The translations under genes and the position numbers were made by a program. Below, one piece after another: positions 47,401-60,035 of a stretch of 64,000 nucleotides of DNA. The notes under the pieces were generated by a model. That model had not been told where the DNA came from. It did no database searches and was given only the letters and a program-made list of their open reading frames with translations. The DNA lies in the NCBI RefSeq assembly GCF_008831285.2, contig NC_045142.1, positions 11,029,952 through 11,093,951 of the forward strand, in the 5' to 3' direction. Position 1 is the stretch's first letter; each line of letters starts with the position of its first letter. Source of the DNA: Nymphaea colorata. Its lineage: Eukaryota; Streptophyta; Magnoliopsida; Nymphaeales; Nymphaeaceae.

Positions 47401-47723
47401 CGAAGAAATAGACGAAAATAGTAGCACTCATGCACACAACAAGCAATCAACGCAGAATTTTTACGTGGTTCCCCATAGATTGGCAACGTCCACGAGACCA
47501 AAAGAGACTCTTTTCATTCTCCTATAGTTTACAATGAAGAGAGATACAACCATAAAGAGGAAGGAGAAGAAACCGACCTCAAGAACGTGTGAGAGAAAAA
47601 CGAAAGGTTATCTCACCACGCAAAAAAAGGAACATAAATAAAGTAACCGAATTGGTAATATATCAATACGAAAAAGGAAGGATAACATCGTTGAAGAGCT
47701 CTCCAATCATATCTTGTTTAACA
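47401..47723 (-). repeat. 5' LTR of the copia element
   Basis: 323 bp ending CTTGTTTAACA on the plus strand. The inner end reads CGAAGAAATAG, where TG is expected, so one terminal base has mutated. Confidence 0.9.
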
Positions 47724-47761
47724 TGGAGAATGGAGGCAGGATTCTTTCATGGGAAATAAAG

Positions 47762-48206
47762 GGAGATGTAAAGGACTTGCACTCGTGCTTGGAGAAGAGG
47801 AAAATGAGTTCCAACAAGGGACTGAAAAGAAAGGATTAGTATGGTTGGAGCCCACTGTACTGTGCTGCCATCAAAGGTCATGTCAACTGTCAAGGCAATC
47901 GCTCTCTTACTAGAATATGGCATGGAGGTCAACTACAAGGACAATGAAGGGCATACTCTCCTGCATTGTGCAGTGGAGGGAGGAAGCAGCGAGGTAGTTG
48001 AGTTGTTGGTGAGCAACGGAGCAGATGTCGATGCAATTACCAAGAGGGGAGCTTCGCCCCTTTACATTGCGGTAGTCATGGGATACTTTTCCATTTCCAA
48101 GTTTCAGTTGAGTAATGGTGCTGATTCTTCGTGCCTTGCATCTTCAACTTCGCTATTGTCCTCCTATGCAGCATCAATACCATCATCATCATCTACACTG
48201 CCATGA
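47762..48206 (+). pseudogene. MSP-domain/ankyrin pseudogene, terminal exon (ankyrin repeats and C-terminus)
   Basis: The acceptor AATAAAG|GGAGAT fits phase 0 after the exon-1 donor. The frame gives GDVKDLHSCLEKRKMSSNKG, then an in-frame TAG, then GWSPLYCAAIKGHVNC, a frameshift, and a clean ankyrin run: NEGHTLLHCAVEGGSSEVVE and GADVDAITKRGASPLYIAVV. It ends in a Ser-rich tail with TGA at 48204-48206. An open frame from 47841 covers the part after the frameshift. The exon is separated from copy B by an intron that now contains a 4.75-kb copia insertion. With the nonsense codon and frameshift it is non-functional. Confidence 0.7.
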
Positions 48207-48743
48207 TCGTTGATTTTTCCTTTCTCGGGTGCTTGTAAAGTTTGTCACGGATGTGTTAAATTAACTCTTTCTCGTCTGGTTCTTAATCAATTGTTTGTTT
48301 TCACCATGGATTGTTCAGTAAGCTTCTTGTTCTTCTCTCTTGTATTATTTTAGTTTGTGGAGATGAGTGTGGGAGCAGAGATTCCTACCAAATTATGTGA
48401 AGACATGTCTTATGCTCCATTCACTCCAACGTTTTAGCCAATCAACAATATTAGATTTTAGGAGCTCATGGCAAGTTGGAAAGAGAGCTTGACACCACCC
48501 TGGAGGGAGTGGTGGTAAAGCTTTTTAATGGATGCACCTCCTATATGTTCAAAAGATAAGTGGTGATTGCAATATTGTAAAGTGCATATCTGTACATATA
48601 TCTGTAAAGGTCCAATAGATCGAACACAACGAGTTTGTCCGAACCCCCAGCAATAAGTACGTCAACCTCCTGATCAGGGCAAAATGGGAAAACAATTTGT
48701 TAGTTTTCCATGTAAGAGAGCGAACCTCGTTATGTGCATGACA
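48207..48743. other. Sequence downstream of the ankyrin pseudogene
   Basis: Probable former 3' UTR; no coding signal. Confidence 0.4.
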
Positions 48744-49232
48744 CAGGGGTATGTAATGACAAAATTGGCCCCAAATATAAAAAGAAATTTTTGAAAGGTA
48801 GAAAAAAGGATTTTAAAAAGAAAATGTCTAAAATATTAAGCCTCGACGTCCGGCCGGGCCGCCGGCGAGTACCCGGTACCCGGCCCGGTCGGGCCCGAAC
48901 CTGGGCCGGGAAAACAGGGTCCTGGGCCGGGCCCAGGCCCATTGATGCGGCCCGGCCCGGCCCGTCCCCCTCCTCCCTCCTCCCTCCTCCCGTTCCTCCT
49001 CCTCTTCCCCTTCCGCCTCCACCTCCTCCCCCTCTTCCCCCCTTCCGCCTCCACCTCCTCCCCCTCTTCCCCGTTCCCCCCTTCCGCCTCCACCTCCTCC
49101 CCCTCTTCCCCCTTCCCCTCTTCCGCCACCACCTCCTCCGGCTCCCCCTCTCTGGCGCTCTCCTTCTTCCCCCTTCCCCCCATCAGGCCGGGTTGGGCCT
49201 GGGCCCGACGGGTTGACTCGATGCCCACCCCT
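48744..49232. mobile_element. GC-rich hAT-like non-autonomous element
   Basis: Starts CAGGGGTATG and ends GATGCCCACCCCTA (inverted TAGGGGTGGGCATC, a common plant hAT terminus). The interior is dominated by GGGCCGGGCC-type runs and a CCTCCTCCCCCTCTTCCCC minisatellite (about 48965-49170). Long open frames cross it on both strands, but they translate Pro/Arg- or Gly/Glu-rich simple repeats and are not genes. No matching 8-bp duplication was seen. Confidence 0.5.
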
Positions 49233-51954
49233 ATAAAATATCCACTATTTTATAAAAAATTTCAAAAATACCGCCTCTCCCTTTGGTGCATATTTGTTCA
49301 CCCTTTTGGTGCATTGCATTTACAGCGGTGTGCAGGCAACTCAACTCCTCTTTTATTATTTCCTAAAGCTAGCATTCTAGTTAATTCATCCACCTCATGA
49401 ATATGATTCATGCACCGATGTTCAACATTACGGACAGGTTTGCATATTAAGTCACGTATAAGAGGGCAGCTGCTGCCCACACTAGCCCCAAAAAGTATTT
49501 TTATTTCCATATTGATTTTTGACATTTTAAAATTATGTTCATTTTATATATAGCACTGTTTCTTAATGTGTGAATGTTTTATAATTAATACCCCTCAGCC
49601 GGAATTCCTCACTCTACCACTGTTGCCAACCTAATAATGCTTCCCACACCACAAAAATTGGGTTTTTTGTTGGCAAATTACTAGTAAGCAGTACCGTGAA
49701 AGTTGTATGGATCCGCTTCAATTCCACTACAATTGAACTGGTGGCAACTTTCCATCTATTGGCCAATATAGTTAAGTACCATGCAATGACCCCAAAGGGT
49801 GTAGTATGCACTGGGTTGTAAGGTAGTCCGTCTTCTTATTGGACTTGTGTTCAAATCATAAGGTGGTCATTGTCACGTCCTGGTGTTCTATTCATCTATA
49901 CTATGATATGTCCCAAAGCAAGCTATGTGAACCATGAAGACGAAGGGCATAAGGAGGCAGTGGCCTCTTAGGAGCAGGGAAATGAACCACTCACCCTTTA
50001 AAAAAAAATTTCACATGCAATGCGCCCTATGTATTTTGTCTTTTTATGTTTTTAGTCTTTTTGTTATGGTCAGTTATTATTTTATATTTTTCGTGTCTCC
50101 AGCTTTAATAACAATATATACTTTCTGCCTAGTACTTGTAATTAGTTCAGCTGAATCCACAAATGAATATATATGGTTGCTCTGCTGACAGCATACACAA
50201 CTCTTTAGCAAAGTTGTTTGTTATCAGGGACATTAAGAGAGTGTTCCATATGATAGTGTATCATAAATCTTCCCCAAGAATGAATCAGATTCATGATAAC
50301 TAGAACTAGTACTGTAATATGCCATAATATTTGGGACAGATTTCAAACTTATATCTTAAAGATAAAGGAAACTGAATTTGGTAAAACCGAAGATTCTGGC
50401 CCCCTCTGAAATTAAAACAAGGCTTGATGCCAATGTTTTCTACAGAGAGGTCAAAGCAATCAGCAAATTTTGCATAAAAAAAAATTATGAACTATAAAAT
50501 CTTCCATAAGATGTGCTATATCATATTTTAAATTTCTAGGTCCGTACTCCCCTTTCCCCTATACATTATTAGTTGTCATTCTTCGTTGTATTTTCCCAAC
50601 AAAGGACAGTGTTGCATAAGAAGAATACGTTTTGTATAAAAAACTTCATGCACGCGAGGGACAGTTCTTTCCTTGAAGTACGCTTCTATGGCAATAGTTA
50701 CATATGGAGCTATGGAAAATCAACCGCCATTCTTAAATTTTTAATGTTGAAAGTGCAGTTAGAGCAATAGAAAATTTTCATTCAAAGAAATATGCGCCCT
50801 AACATGACACGGTAAAAGTAATTTAAGGTGGCTGAACAAGGGTTTTGATTTCCAAAACCATCATTCTACCCTAAAAGAGAAAAAGGGAGAGACAACAATG
50901 GGGGTCAAAAAGTGTTTTGACAGCTGAAACTCTTCCTGATCTCGAGGGAGGGACAAATGGCGGTCCACATTGCACCCCACAAGATAGCATGCAAGACAGA
51001 CAAATAGTCCACTTATTAACACTTGAAAAATTTTTAAATCCCTTTCAGCTTATTATTATTAGAAAATAGTTAAACTCCAGGCCCAGTTCTTTAACCGTGC
51101 ATACAAGTACCTTTTCTTGAGTGAGAAGAGCCTTTGCATCATTCCTGTGTATTTGCTCTGCTTCATTTGAAATCTCTATTACATCTTTTTCAACTAAAGT
51201 TTCGATGAAAAGTTAACAAGAAGACTTTGCTTAATAAGCTTATTAAGTGTCACAGAGTATGAAAACTGTCTTCATTTTAATGCTCCAAAATTAAAAAATG
51301 TCTCCATTAAAAATTGGGTAGCAAAGTGTGCGAATGGTTGAAATTAGTATTCAAATTCATGCCATTTTATGACATAATTCAACCAGGCATTTTCGAAAAA
51401 GCTTGAAAAATGAGCTTCAGCAACGATCTTTTTGACGTACAAATGTGCCCCAATCAATACACCCAACTTGATCGAGCCTAGGCCCTGATACCACAATATT
51501 AGAGAAAAGTAAAAAAAGAGGGCTCGTGGGATACTATTGGAAAGCCTCAAGAGTAATCCCTTTCAATAAGCAAAAAAAAGGGAGATGAAATTAACAAGAA
51601 CAGTCGACTCACACAAATCTCAACTCTACCTTAGTACACCATGACAGACTCCAAGATATCTATTTATCTGCATAAGAGAACCTGTAACCTCTCTTCTGTA
51701 TAAATATGACATAAATTCATGTGATAAACTCTACCACATCCTTGTCATTAAAATATAAAAAGCCTCATTGTAACTTATCATGTCATAACAACTTGAATTT
51801 AAGACATAACAAACTGCCACATGACATCAACTTTTTTTTAGTGTCTTGTTGAAAGTGTACACTATTATGCATACGTTTTGGACTCCTTATATGCTCAGGA
51901 ATTTGCATCACATTCTATCAACTTGTTCCATAGTAAATATACTGACTTAGATGG
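49233..51954. other. Intergenic sequence with a possible LTR edge
   Basis: No gene seen. CCCTGATACCACAATATTAG near 51485 looks like the complement of a tRNA-Met primer site next to an LTR edge in minus orientation. No partner LTR was found. Confidence 0.4.
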
Positions 51955-54900
51955 GGGCATCGACCTAACCAAATGGAGGCCAAGGTTAAGGGCACGTGGA
52001 AGTTATGTGTTGTCTGTCATTGGAATAGGAAGAACTATGCAAAAGGATTAGCCGATAGTAGACACATAATAGAGAGTTGCAAAAGCCTTTGTGCCTTGTC
52101 AAAATCTGTGCACTGGTACTAAGGTTCCATCAAATGAAGCAGTAAATAACATGGCTTTACTTGAGTATCAATGTCAATTGCTGATACAATGATGGTTTTT
52201 GGGTGCATTGAGGCACCAATAGTTTTTAAGTGCCTAATGGAGTTTCAAACACATTCCGTAGACATCTACACAAAGCCAAACGCAGGTTTGGCACAAACAG
52301 GATTTTCATGAGGCTTCTTGAGAAGGATTTTGTTCATGAAGAAGTGTCACTAGAGACTGAGTGCCAAATGGTCATTAGTGAGGCATTGAGCCAACAGAAA
52401 ATTTTGGCAAATGATGTTAGGCTATGATTACATGGGGCTGACGATCAGATTTCTTCATACTTTATGCCGGTAGATGGAGAAGATGGCCCGAAGAGCTACT
52501 AGAAATTTTCTATTTCAATGGAAAAAAAATATGCATTTTACTTGAAGTAGCTAGGAGCATTGGCTTTCAAATCAATGTTCCCAGGAGTTTCTTCAAATCT
52601 GCTATTTTAATTGCATGTTATGTCATCAATAGAACCCCAGCAAACATCTTGACTACAAAAGTCCTATTGGTAAGCTTATTGGCTCACAACCAAGCTTGAT
52701 CATCTTTGTGTGATAAGGTATGTTGTTTATATCTAGCTCCACCAATAAAACAAAGGGATAAGCTTAGTCCTTGTTCTACTAAGTACATTTTTGTTGGCTA
52801 TGATCCGCGAAGCAAAGGGTATGTATGCTATGACGCCTCCTCTAAGGAGGTATTTGTTTCCTGTGTTGTTCAATTTATTGAAAAATAATGCTTCTACAAA
52901 AATAGAGACCATGATGAAAGGCAGGGGGAGTCAATCTCTCTAAATTTACTTGGCTTTGATGACTTATTGATAATAAGTGACGATTAACATGTACCCCGTA
53001 TTTGAGAAACATTGGATGAAAATGTTGAATCTGCTGATGTCAATGAGTCTATAATCATGAGCCTATGACCATATCTCTTAAAAGATCCAAAAGAACTAGA
53101 CGTACTCCCAGACATCTGGCTGGTTATGAGACCTACCGTATAATGAAGTTTTTAACTACAACAAAATCTCTCCAAATCATGCCAAGTTTATCAAGAGGCT
53201 TCACAAATTTCAAAAGCCCAAAAGGTATCATGAAAACAAAGAACATCCTAAATAGAGAATGGTGATAGATGAAGATCTAGATGATGTAAATCAAAATAAA
53301 ACCTGGGAAGTTGTAGCAGCTCCCCAAGGAGTTAATGTGGTAGTCTGCAAATGACATTACAGAATCAAATGCAAAAGTGATGCGATATTAGAAAGACACA
53401 ATATTAGACTCACAGCTAAAGCAAAGGGCCTCGACTGCAATGAAACATTGGCTTTGGTGACAAAAATTAATACGATGACAATTTTGCAATCTATTGCACT
53501 AGAGTCTCCATCAGCTAGATGCCAAAAAAGCTTTTCTAGAAACCAAACTGAATGAAAAAAGTTTATTGTTCCTGGTTTGATGATTCCCAACCCACCACCT
53601 ACCAGCTTCAATTTCAACTCAAAAAAGGTTAGGAACTTGGGTAACTAATTGCTTAACAATTTCCTTTATAAGCCATTGAAAATCTCACGCAATCTTCAAT
53701 ATGGGTTTCAAAGTAAGGTGTTACAATCCACCCCCTTAAGGCACACGGTGCAGTCCAAGTGTTGAACCATGGTCGGATATCATTGAAATGACCCAGCCTA
53801 CTCCTTTATGGGCTTTAGTTTTAGTTTTTTGGTATGAAAGATTCCAATCCGGCCCTTAGCAGCTTTGAATGTGGTCCCAAAAAAGCTAAGAACCTGGACA
53901 ATCAATCACTTAACAACCTCCTTTGTAAGTCCTTGAAGATTTTTTACAATCTTCAATGCAAGTCTAAATTTTTCAAAGTGATGCATTACATTTACATGTC
54001 ACTTTCTTCAGGTCATCTTGATGAAGAATATGTGTACAAGCATGATAAGGTTATATATGGTCTAAAACAATCTCTTAGGGCCTAGTATATGATGCTCATT
54101 GTGGGTCACGAAAAAAAAAAATCATCTACCATAAATGTGACACAGATAATACTCTCTTTGTCAAAAGACAAGGAAAAGACTTCATGCTAATTTATGTGGA
54201 TAGCATTGTTGTAATGCGTAACAAAAGTGACAGCATGCTCAACCTAAAAAGATACCCCAAGAAGACCTTTGTTGTTGAAGTCCTATACTCAAGTGCTTTT
54301 TTGGTGTTGAAATTGCCCGAATCTCATAAAGGTATCATTTTATGCCAAATAAAGTATGCCTTGGACATTTTAAAGGAGGCAGAAAAAATTGATGCTTGAC
54401 CTATGGATACTCTAATTGAACTAAACTTTAAACTTAGTCCTTATGAAGATTACCTAGAAGTTGAAAGGGAGCAATTTCAATGACTTATGGGCAAGATTAT
54501 ATACTGGTTTGTCACCCATCTGACGTCTCCTATAAATGTCATTATCAGATACATGCAGAGCCTATGAGAGTCTCACATGAAGGTAGCTGATGGCATTCTA
54601 GATATATAAAATGTTCACATCAGCAAGGTCTTTGGTACAAAAGGAACATAAATATTGATATTGCAGAATTCACATATGCGGATTGAGTAGGTGATGTTAA
54701 TGATATAATGTCCACAATATGCTACTATGTAGTCGTTCAAGGAAATTTAGTCCCACGGAACAGTAAAAAATGGAGGGTCATGGCTAGATCTACTACAGAG
54801 ATAGAATACCATGTGATCGAAACTTAGAGCAAGTGAACTCATATGGACTAAAAGTTTAATTATATTGAAGAACTTGTGTTCAAAATGACAAAGCCCATGA

Positions 54901-55200
54901 ACATGTTTTGCAACAATAAGGTAATCATATGTATCTCTACAACTAGTATTCCACAGAAGAGCCAAGCATATTGAGATCGACTGTCATTTTGTTGGAGAAA
55001 ATATCATCATAGGTGAAATTAGAATTCCTCACATAAATAGCATAGACGAAGTTGCAGATGCATGAACCAAGGGTGTGTCAAAGGCTAATCTTAAGCTGGC
55101 TACTAGTAAGTGGGGATGTTACAACGTCTACACCCTACTTGGTGGGTGTGTTACAATTGCAACATCATTTCTGTTGGAGAAGTGGTTGCCTTATTCATGT
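51955..55200 (+). mobile_element. Old Ty1/copia relic (integrase C-terminus, RT, RNase H)
   Basis: Recognisable remnants: RDKLSPCSTKYIFVGYDPRS and KGYVCYDASSKEVFVS (52750-52870); TWEVVAAPQGVNVVVCK (53300-53360); VYKHDKVIYGLKQSL (54035-54080); FMLIYVDSIVVMRNK (about 54180-54230); and the RNase H tail RAKHIEIDCHFVGENII with DEVADA*TKGV (54960-55080). Stops and frameshifts are dense. No LTRs or target duplication could be defined. The 5' third (51955-52560) is weak. Confidence 0.75.
53590..53985. repeat. Diverged direct repeat pair inside the copia relic
   Basis: Segments at about 53594-53708 and 53850-53980 share a pattern (AGGTTAGGAACTTGGGTAAC versus AAGCTAAGAACCTGGACAAT, and so on). They flank a 140-bp spacer containing GGTGTTACAATCCACCC. 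They interrupt the RT region, so this may be a small secondary insertion. Confidence 0.5.
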
Positions 55201-55631
55201 TGTGGTCGATATTGGAAGGGCACTACTCGAATATTTATTGTGAACACTGGTTAACGGTGCTCATTATGTTTGTCAACTAGCTAGCTTGCCTATCATTTTC
55301 GTTACATTATATAAAGGCAAGATAATTTGCATTTACTGTCGACTGAGTAAGAAAATCAATATCTTCCTTGCGGACAGTAGTGGAGCCACGCTTCTGGCTG
55401 TTGTGGTCAATTGCCCACACTAGCTCATAAATTTTCTGTCTAGATATTGATACTTCATCCCTTTTTATTGTTTTTACATATGAGTGCCCCCTTAAAGTTG
55501 GAAACATAAAATAAGAGTAATCCTTAGCCAAAACATTTCTGGCTCCACTGCTCCTGGATGTAGGCTTTTAATGCCGTACCATGAACATGCTTTGCATGCT
55601 CTACTTGCTCTTTTTATCTCATGACTATCTA
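55201..55631. other. Intergenic sequence with a possible MITE
   Basis: CAGTAGTGGAGCCACG near 55374 and TTCTGGCTCCACTGCTCCTG near 55538 are inverted and resemble the hAT-type MITE family, but no target duplication was found. Confidence 0.35.
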
Positions 55632-55846
55632 CAGAGGGTGGAGCCAGGAACTCTTCGTTGTAAGGGATGAACTACAGTTTGAAAAATTTAATAGGTGCCG
55701 AAATAGATTTTTTCAAAATTTTTATATATGTTAAACTAAAATCTTATAAATTGACATATACATTTTTGAATTTTTTAAATCTAAGGGGGGACTCAAGTCC
55801 CTCCCCCCACCCCCACCCCCTACCCCATCTCCGGCCTCTGCCTCTG
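55632..55846. mobile_element. hAT-type MITE with perfect 8-bp target duplication
   Basis: The 215-bp element starts CAGAGGGTGGAGCCAGGA and ends CCTCTGCCTCTG. It is flanked on both sides by ACTATCTA (55624-55631 and 55847-55854). Same family style as the one at 20594. Confidence 0.85.
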
Positions 55847-55854
55847 ACTATCTA

Positions 55855-58595
55855 GCTTGAAAACTTTCACCTTGCCTGCCCCATTAGGGCAAAAGCTGAT
55901 TCTTTCTAATAGTTGGTATTGCAGATTGAAATCATGGTGAGAAAAAGGAACACTTTTAGAAAGCCACATCAAAGAGCGTTTCTTTCCAAGACAATCAGTT
56001 TCAGCATTAAACTCCACAGGCCGCTTGGGCCCTAACATGGATCAACCTCCCATAATCAACACCCCTATACATGTTGATGTATCTAATTTGATCCTAACAT
56101 GGATTTAGATCAAGTTGGCACTTCAGATAAGTTAGTTGAAGACCTTTCCGATTCCCGGCCCCTCTTATTTGAAACCGGTTTCATTCATGGATGATCCAAA
56201 GAGGAGTATCGGTGCCCACCACTTGGATTTCTAGGCAAGGGATCGAGTTCCCTTAGGCTTAATTAGCATTCTCCACTGTTAGAAGCCTAATATAAGAGTG
56301 AAAGATGAACACTGAGATGTGAAGCGGACTATCCTTCAAAAAGAAGTCAAGGTAAGATGATGGTAACGCATATAAAGTTGGTGCCCTTGCAGCCTGTGAG
56401 AGAACTATCACAGATAGAAAGGGAGATTTCAACAAGATGAAATGTGAAGGTGCGGGCAGATGACCTTAAAGGAAGAATAGACAACTTAACCAAACTTAAC
56501 CATGCTAATAGAAGCATGGGTTTCACCAATCTTCCAACCATATGAGAGGTATGCTCTTTCTCCCACCATATGTGTGGTGAATACAAGTGGATGTAGGTTT
56601 CTTCTTTAGCAAGAGATGAGATGGTCTTTTGTAGTCTTTCTTTTTATTGTTTTTGGTGGTTTTGTTTTGGAATCCCCCAGTGTTTCTCTTATGATGCTCA
56701 TTGCCCAGTGATGCATCACGTCCCAAAAGGTGTTTACCTAAAGGGTTGATGGGCTGCTCTCAAAATGAACAGTTGAATCATAGTCTCCTTAATGGTTGTT
56801 TGACAGCAAGCAAATACACTTTATGAATGCCCCTTGAATCTACCCAAAAGGTTGGGGCAAGTTCATTAGACACTAGAACTATTATTTTATGAACCTGCTC
56901 TAGTTTTTGGGACCGATTCATGAGACACTCATGAAATGTCTCTGCTGCCAAACTACTTCATAGTGCACCATGATGCAAATAAACCATAACAATGTGGTCT
57001 TAAAGGGGTTGGCACACCAGATCAAGCTAGCGGCTGATATCTAGGAGAAAGCCAAAAATTTTCTTGTAGAGGGACCAAACTATATTTTCTAAAATTTTTA
57101 CTTTGAGATAACCATATTTTCAAAATTTTAAAAGTGGCTAAATTAAATTTTTTATAAATTATAATATGTGAATTTCTTTACTTTTAAAATCATGGGATTC
57201 TATTGCATGCCCCTCCCAGCCCCCCTCGCCTCTGCCCCTCTTGGTAGACATACGATCACCAGCTCGAGTGCCATGGTCATTAGCCTCTCTATGCCAATGT
57301 GGTGGAATTAGTGTGTTTACTGATGTGCATTGAAGAAGCCACAATATGTATTCCTACAAGCTGAACTTTAGCGAAACTGGCTAGGTTGGTTAGGTGCACA
57401 CTCATGTGCACAAGAATTATATACACGGGTGTAGAATGACTAAAAAACTTCCTATAAAGTCAAAAAGAAAGATTAAAAAAAAAAACGAAAGAAGAATATA
57501 AAAATGTTAAGAGTCTAAAATGTACATTTCTTTATAAACAATTTCTTCAATACCTCAACCATTTTTTTTTTAAAAAAAATTGAATGTATGTTTGTTGCAT
57601 ACATGCAATTCAATCTATAACTTTAGAGAAAAGAAAGGAGAGACTTCCACTTTCACTGGAGCATTAAGAAGCTGACCTGGAACACTTTGACACACGACAA
57701 TTTAATTTGCAGAATTGTAGTGTACCATTCTAGCCCGTGAAGAGCATTCAGAAATTTTGGGACAAGTTGTCTTTGATGGGGTCACGTGTCCCACCGACAC
57801 CTCCCTGGCACAAAGACAATGCAGATGTTAAGATAACTCATCTTTCCTTCTTTGACCAATGTTCACCATTGACATTTTGTTTGAGAAAAGGAAAAAAGTA
57901 AAGTGGATAGATTTAAATAATTCCCAAGTTACTTTCTCGTGACGACTTGCCATGACAAGCGGAACGTCTCACCAAAATAGATGCGCCACCCGTTTCGGCA
58001 TCAGATGCCAAGAACTGATTATATCACCCGTTTGTCAAAGTGGCATTTTATTTTTGAACCATTCAGTCCTTGAGGACACTAAGCGGTTGCATTGTTCAAA
58101 AGGGAAGATCCGATTATGGGAATTGATCCGGTGATGAATCAGAGAGACCGAGAGTTGTGTGCACATGTGCACCCACAAATACTGAAATACACTTGGGGTA
58201 TTTTTTATTGTTTTTATAAAAATTATATGTTTTTAAACTTTAACATTTTTTTTGTGTACATCAGCTGTTTGAGTTATTGCCATTCTCTGGGGTTTTCATT
58301 GTAAGGCATAATGGTCATCAAGAATTTTTGCTCCATATTGACCTCTTGGGAGCAGGATGATTAGGTCAGAGTTGCGGAGAATTGAAATCAACCATCCATC
58401 CGATAGATGTTGTCGGGTGGCCAAATAATTAAAATCCGCTGTTAAAAGTTTTTAAGCAATAGCAACAGTTAATAATGTATTCATAATTAGTAGTGCTTTT
58501 GGTTTTGGCAATGGATTTCAATTATTTCGTCATCAAATAACACATCTGATGGCCCAATGATCTTAATTCTTATATATAATATATATATAGGCAGA
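55855..58595. other. Intergenic sequence, no gene recognised
   Basis: Apart from the element at 56794-56953, there is an AT-rich block at about 57050-57250 ending CCTCTGCCCCTC, resembling the 3' end of the hAT-type MITE family. Confidence 0.45.
56794..56953. mobile_element. MITE-like element
   Basis: GGTTGTTTGACAGCA and TGCTGCCAAAC are imperfect inverted ends about 160 bp apart. The internal CATTAGACACT/GAGACACTCATGAA phrases resemble the 60-kb element. Confidence 0.5.
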
Positions 58596-58620
58596 CAGAG
58601 AGAGAGAGAGAGAGAGAGAG
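58596..58620. repeat. (GA)n microsatellite
   Basis: About 12 GA units after an AT run. Confidence 0.95.
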
Positions 58621-59348
58621 AAAAGAGAAGCCAGAAATTCTTGTTTATGGGACACTAAATATACATCCAACAAATTTTCAATTGGCCTTTGGGTAGTGAC
58701 CTGGTATGGTGGGACTGATCTGTATAATTATACTAAAATCTACCTAGATTTAATAATTAAAAACAAGGTTTTAAAATGAGCTTGGTGAGGCGTAACCCCA
58801 CACAACCCACCAGAAACGTGAAAATGGCGTATTCAGACGTGGTAGCATTTGCCTGCTTCACTTGCAAAGCGCAAGAGACAAACAAAAAATGACAACTTTT
58901 CAAGAAATTACATGTATAAAAGAACAAGATATCCCTTTTGGTGCTGTTCAAGTGACTGCGTCTAATGTCACATATTTGGATGGGAGCTGGTAGCGGTTAG
59001 CGGGCAGGATGTGCAAGAATGAAGTCGCGTCTATGAGCTCTGCAGATCCGGTTGTAGAACCTGACCTTTACGTGTTTGTTGGGTTATGCAGAAACTAATC
59101 CAACTGTTAAACGTTGCTCTCTCTTAAGTCACTGAATCCAACTTTAAATGGGTTCAGATTTGGGTGGACATTGGACAGAAATCCAAATTAGCCATTTACA
59201 GACACGAATTTTTTTTCCGTAAACGAGACTTTATTTTTCCAAAGTTTTTCATAGGCCAAATTTTACTTTTCAAACTTTTGACCTGGTGCAGATTAAAATT
59301 TTTCAAAATTATGACAAGTTTTTTCTTTTCACATCTCTATGTGGTTTT

Positions 59349-59349
<1 letters not shown>

Positions 59350-59387
<38 letters not shown>

Positions 59388-59411
59388 TAGAGGGAGAGAG
59401 AGAGAGAGAGA
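59350..59411. repeat. Compound (GT)n(GA)n microsatellite
   Basis: GT units followed by interrupted GA units. Confidence 0.95.
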
Positions 59412-59800
59412 TGCAATGAATAGGATTTTTCAACCCAACTTCTGCAGTCTTTTCAAGAAGAAAAAAAGAGAGATTCAGGAAAAAGAGAGCTAAATTTGAT
59501 TAAGACTAACGAAAATATAAGCAGGTGCCTGAAGTAAAATTCATAAGCTAAAAGAACGGGTCTCTTCTCACAAGTCGACTCGAGGACTCATTATATAGAA
59601 CCACAGTGGAGCTGTAGATATGGATTCTGCTTCGTGGATGTAAATATACCTTGATACTGAGATCTGGATCCTACTACGTCTAGATGATTCTTACTAGAGA
59701 TGAACTAATGTCCATAACAAAAGATGATATGAGATTCTAAACCAACTAAATGGTTGCCTCAAAATCTTGTGCAAGACAAGTATGGGTTGGCTCTATGTTA

Positions 59801-59826
59801 CAGAGAGAGAGAGAGAGAGAGAGAGA
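59801..59826. repeat. (GA)n microsatellite
   Basis: About 12 GA units. Confidence 0.95.
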
Positions 59827-60035
59827 TCAATGGTGATTGTTGACAAAATCCATCCTCCTCAGCTTAGCCACCCAGCACAATAATTGTTCATGATATTTTG
59901 CGATCTTATTAGATCTACACCTTCACAATTTCACATGTCATACATCCACAAAAAACAATATGCACAAATGGACACCAAATGCATACTTGGAACCATGACA
60001 CCGTCTGTACATCCATGTCGAATTATGTCCTTAAA

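Larger units (their letters stand above)
42972..47723 (-). mobile_element. Ty1/copia retrotransposon with both LTRs, decayed
   Basis: Left LTR 42972-43264 and right LTR 47401-47723 are homologous, and the element is flanked by a perfect 5-bp duplication TGGAG (42967-42971 and 47724-47728). Right LTR begins TGTTAAACAAG on the minus strand. The primer site, on the minus strand TCGTATCAAAGC (47389-47400), matches the initiator-tRNA-Met type with one change. Internal order on the minus strand is gag, protease, integrase, reverse transcriptase, RNase H, the copia order. All frames carry stops or frameshifts. The left LTR lacks about 30 bp present in the right one. Total length is 4752 bp, normal for a copia element. 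It sits in the intron of the ankyrin pseudogene. Confidence 0.93.

Noticed and set aside
48734-49400. Long overlapping open frames on both strands (up to 160 codons)
   Set aside because: They translate Pro/Ser- or Gly/Glu/Arg-rich simple repeats of a GC-rich, repeat-laden element; no domain or gene structure.
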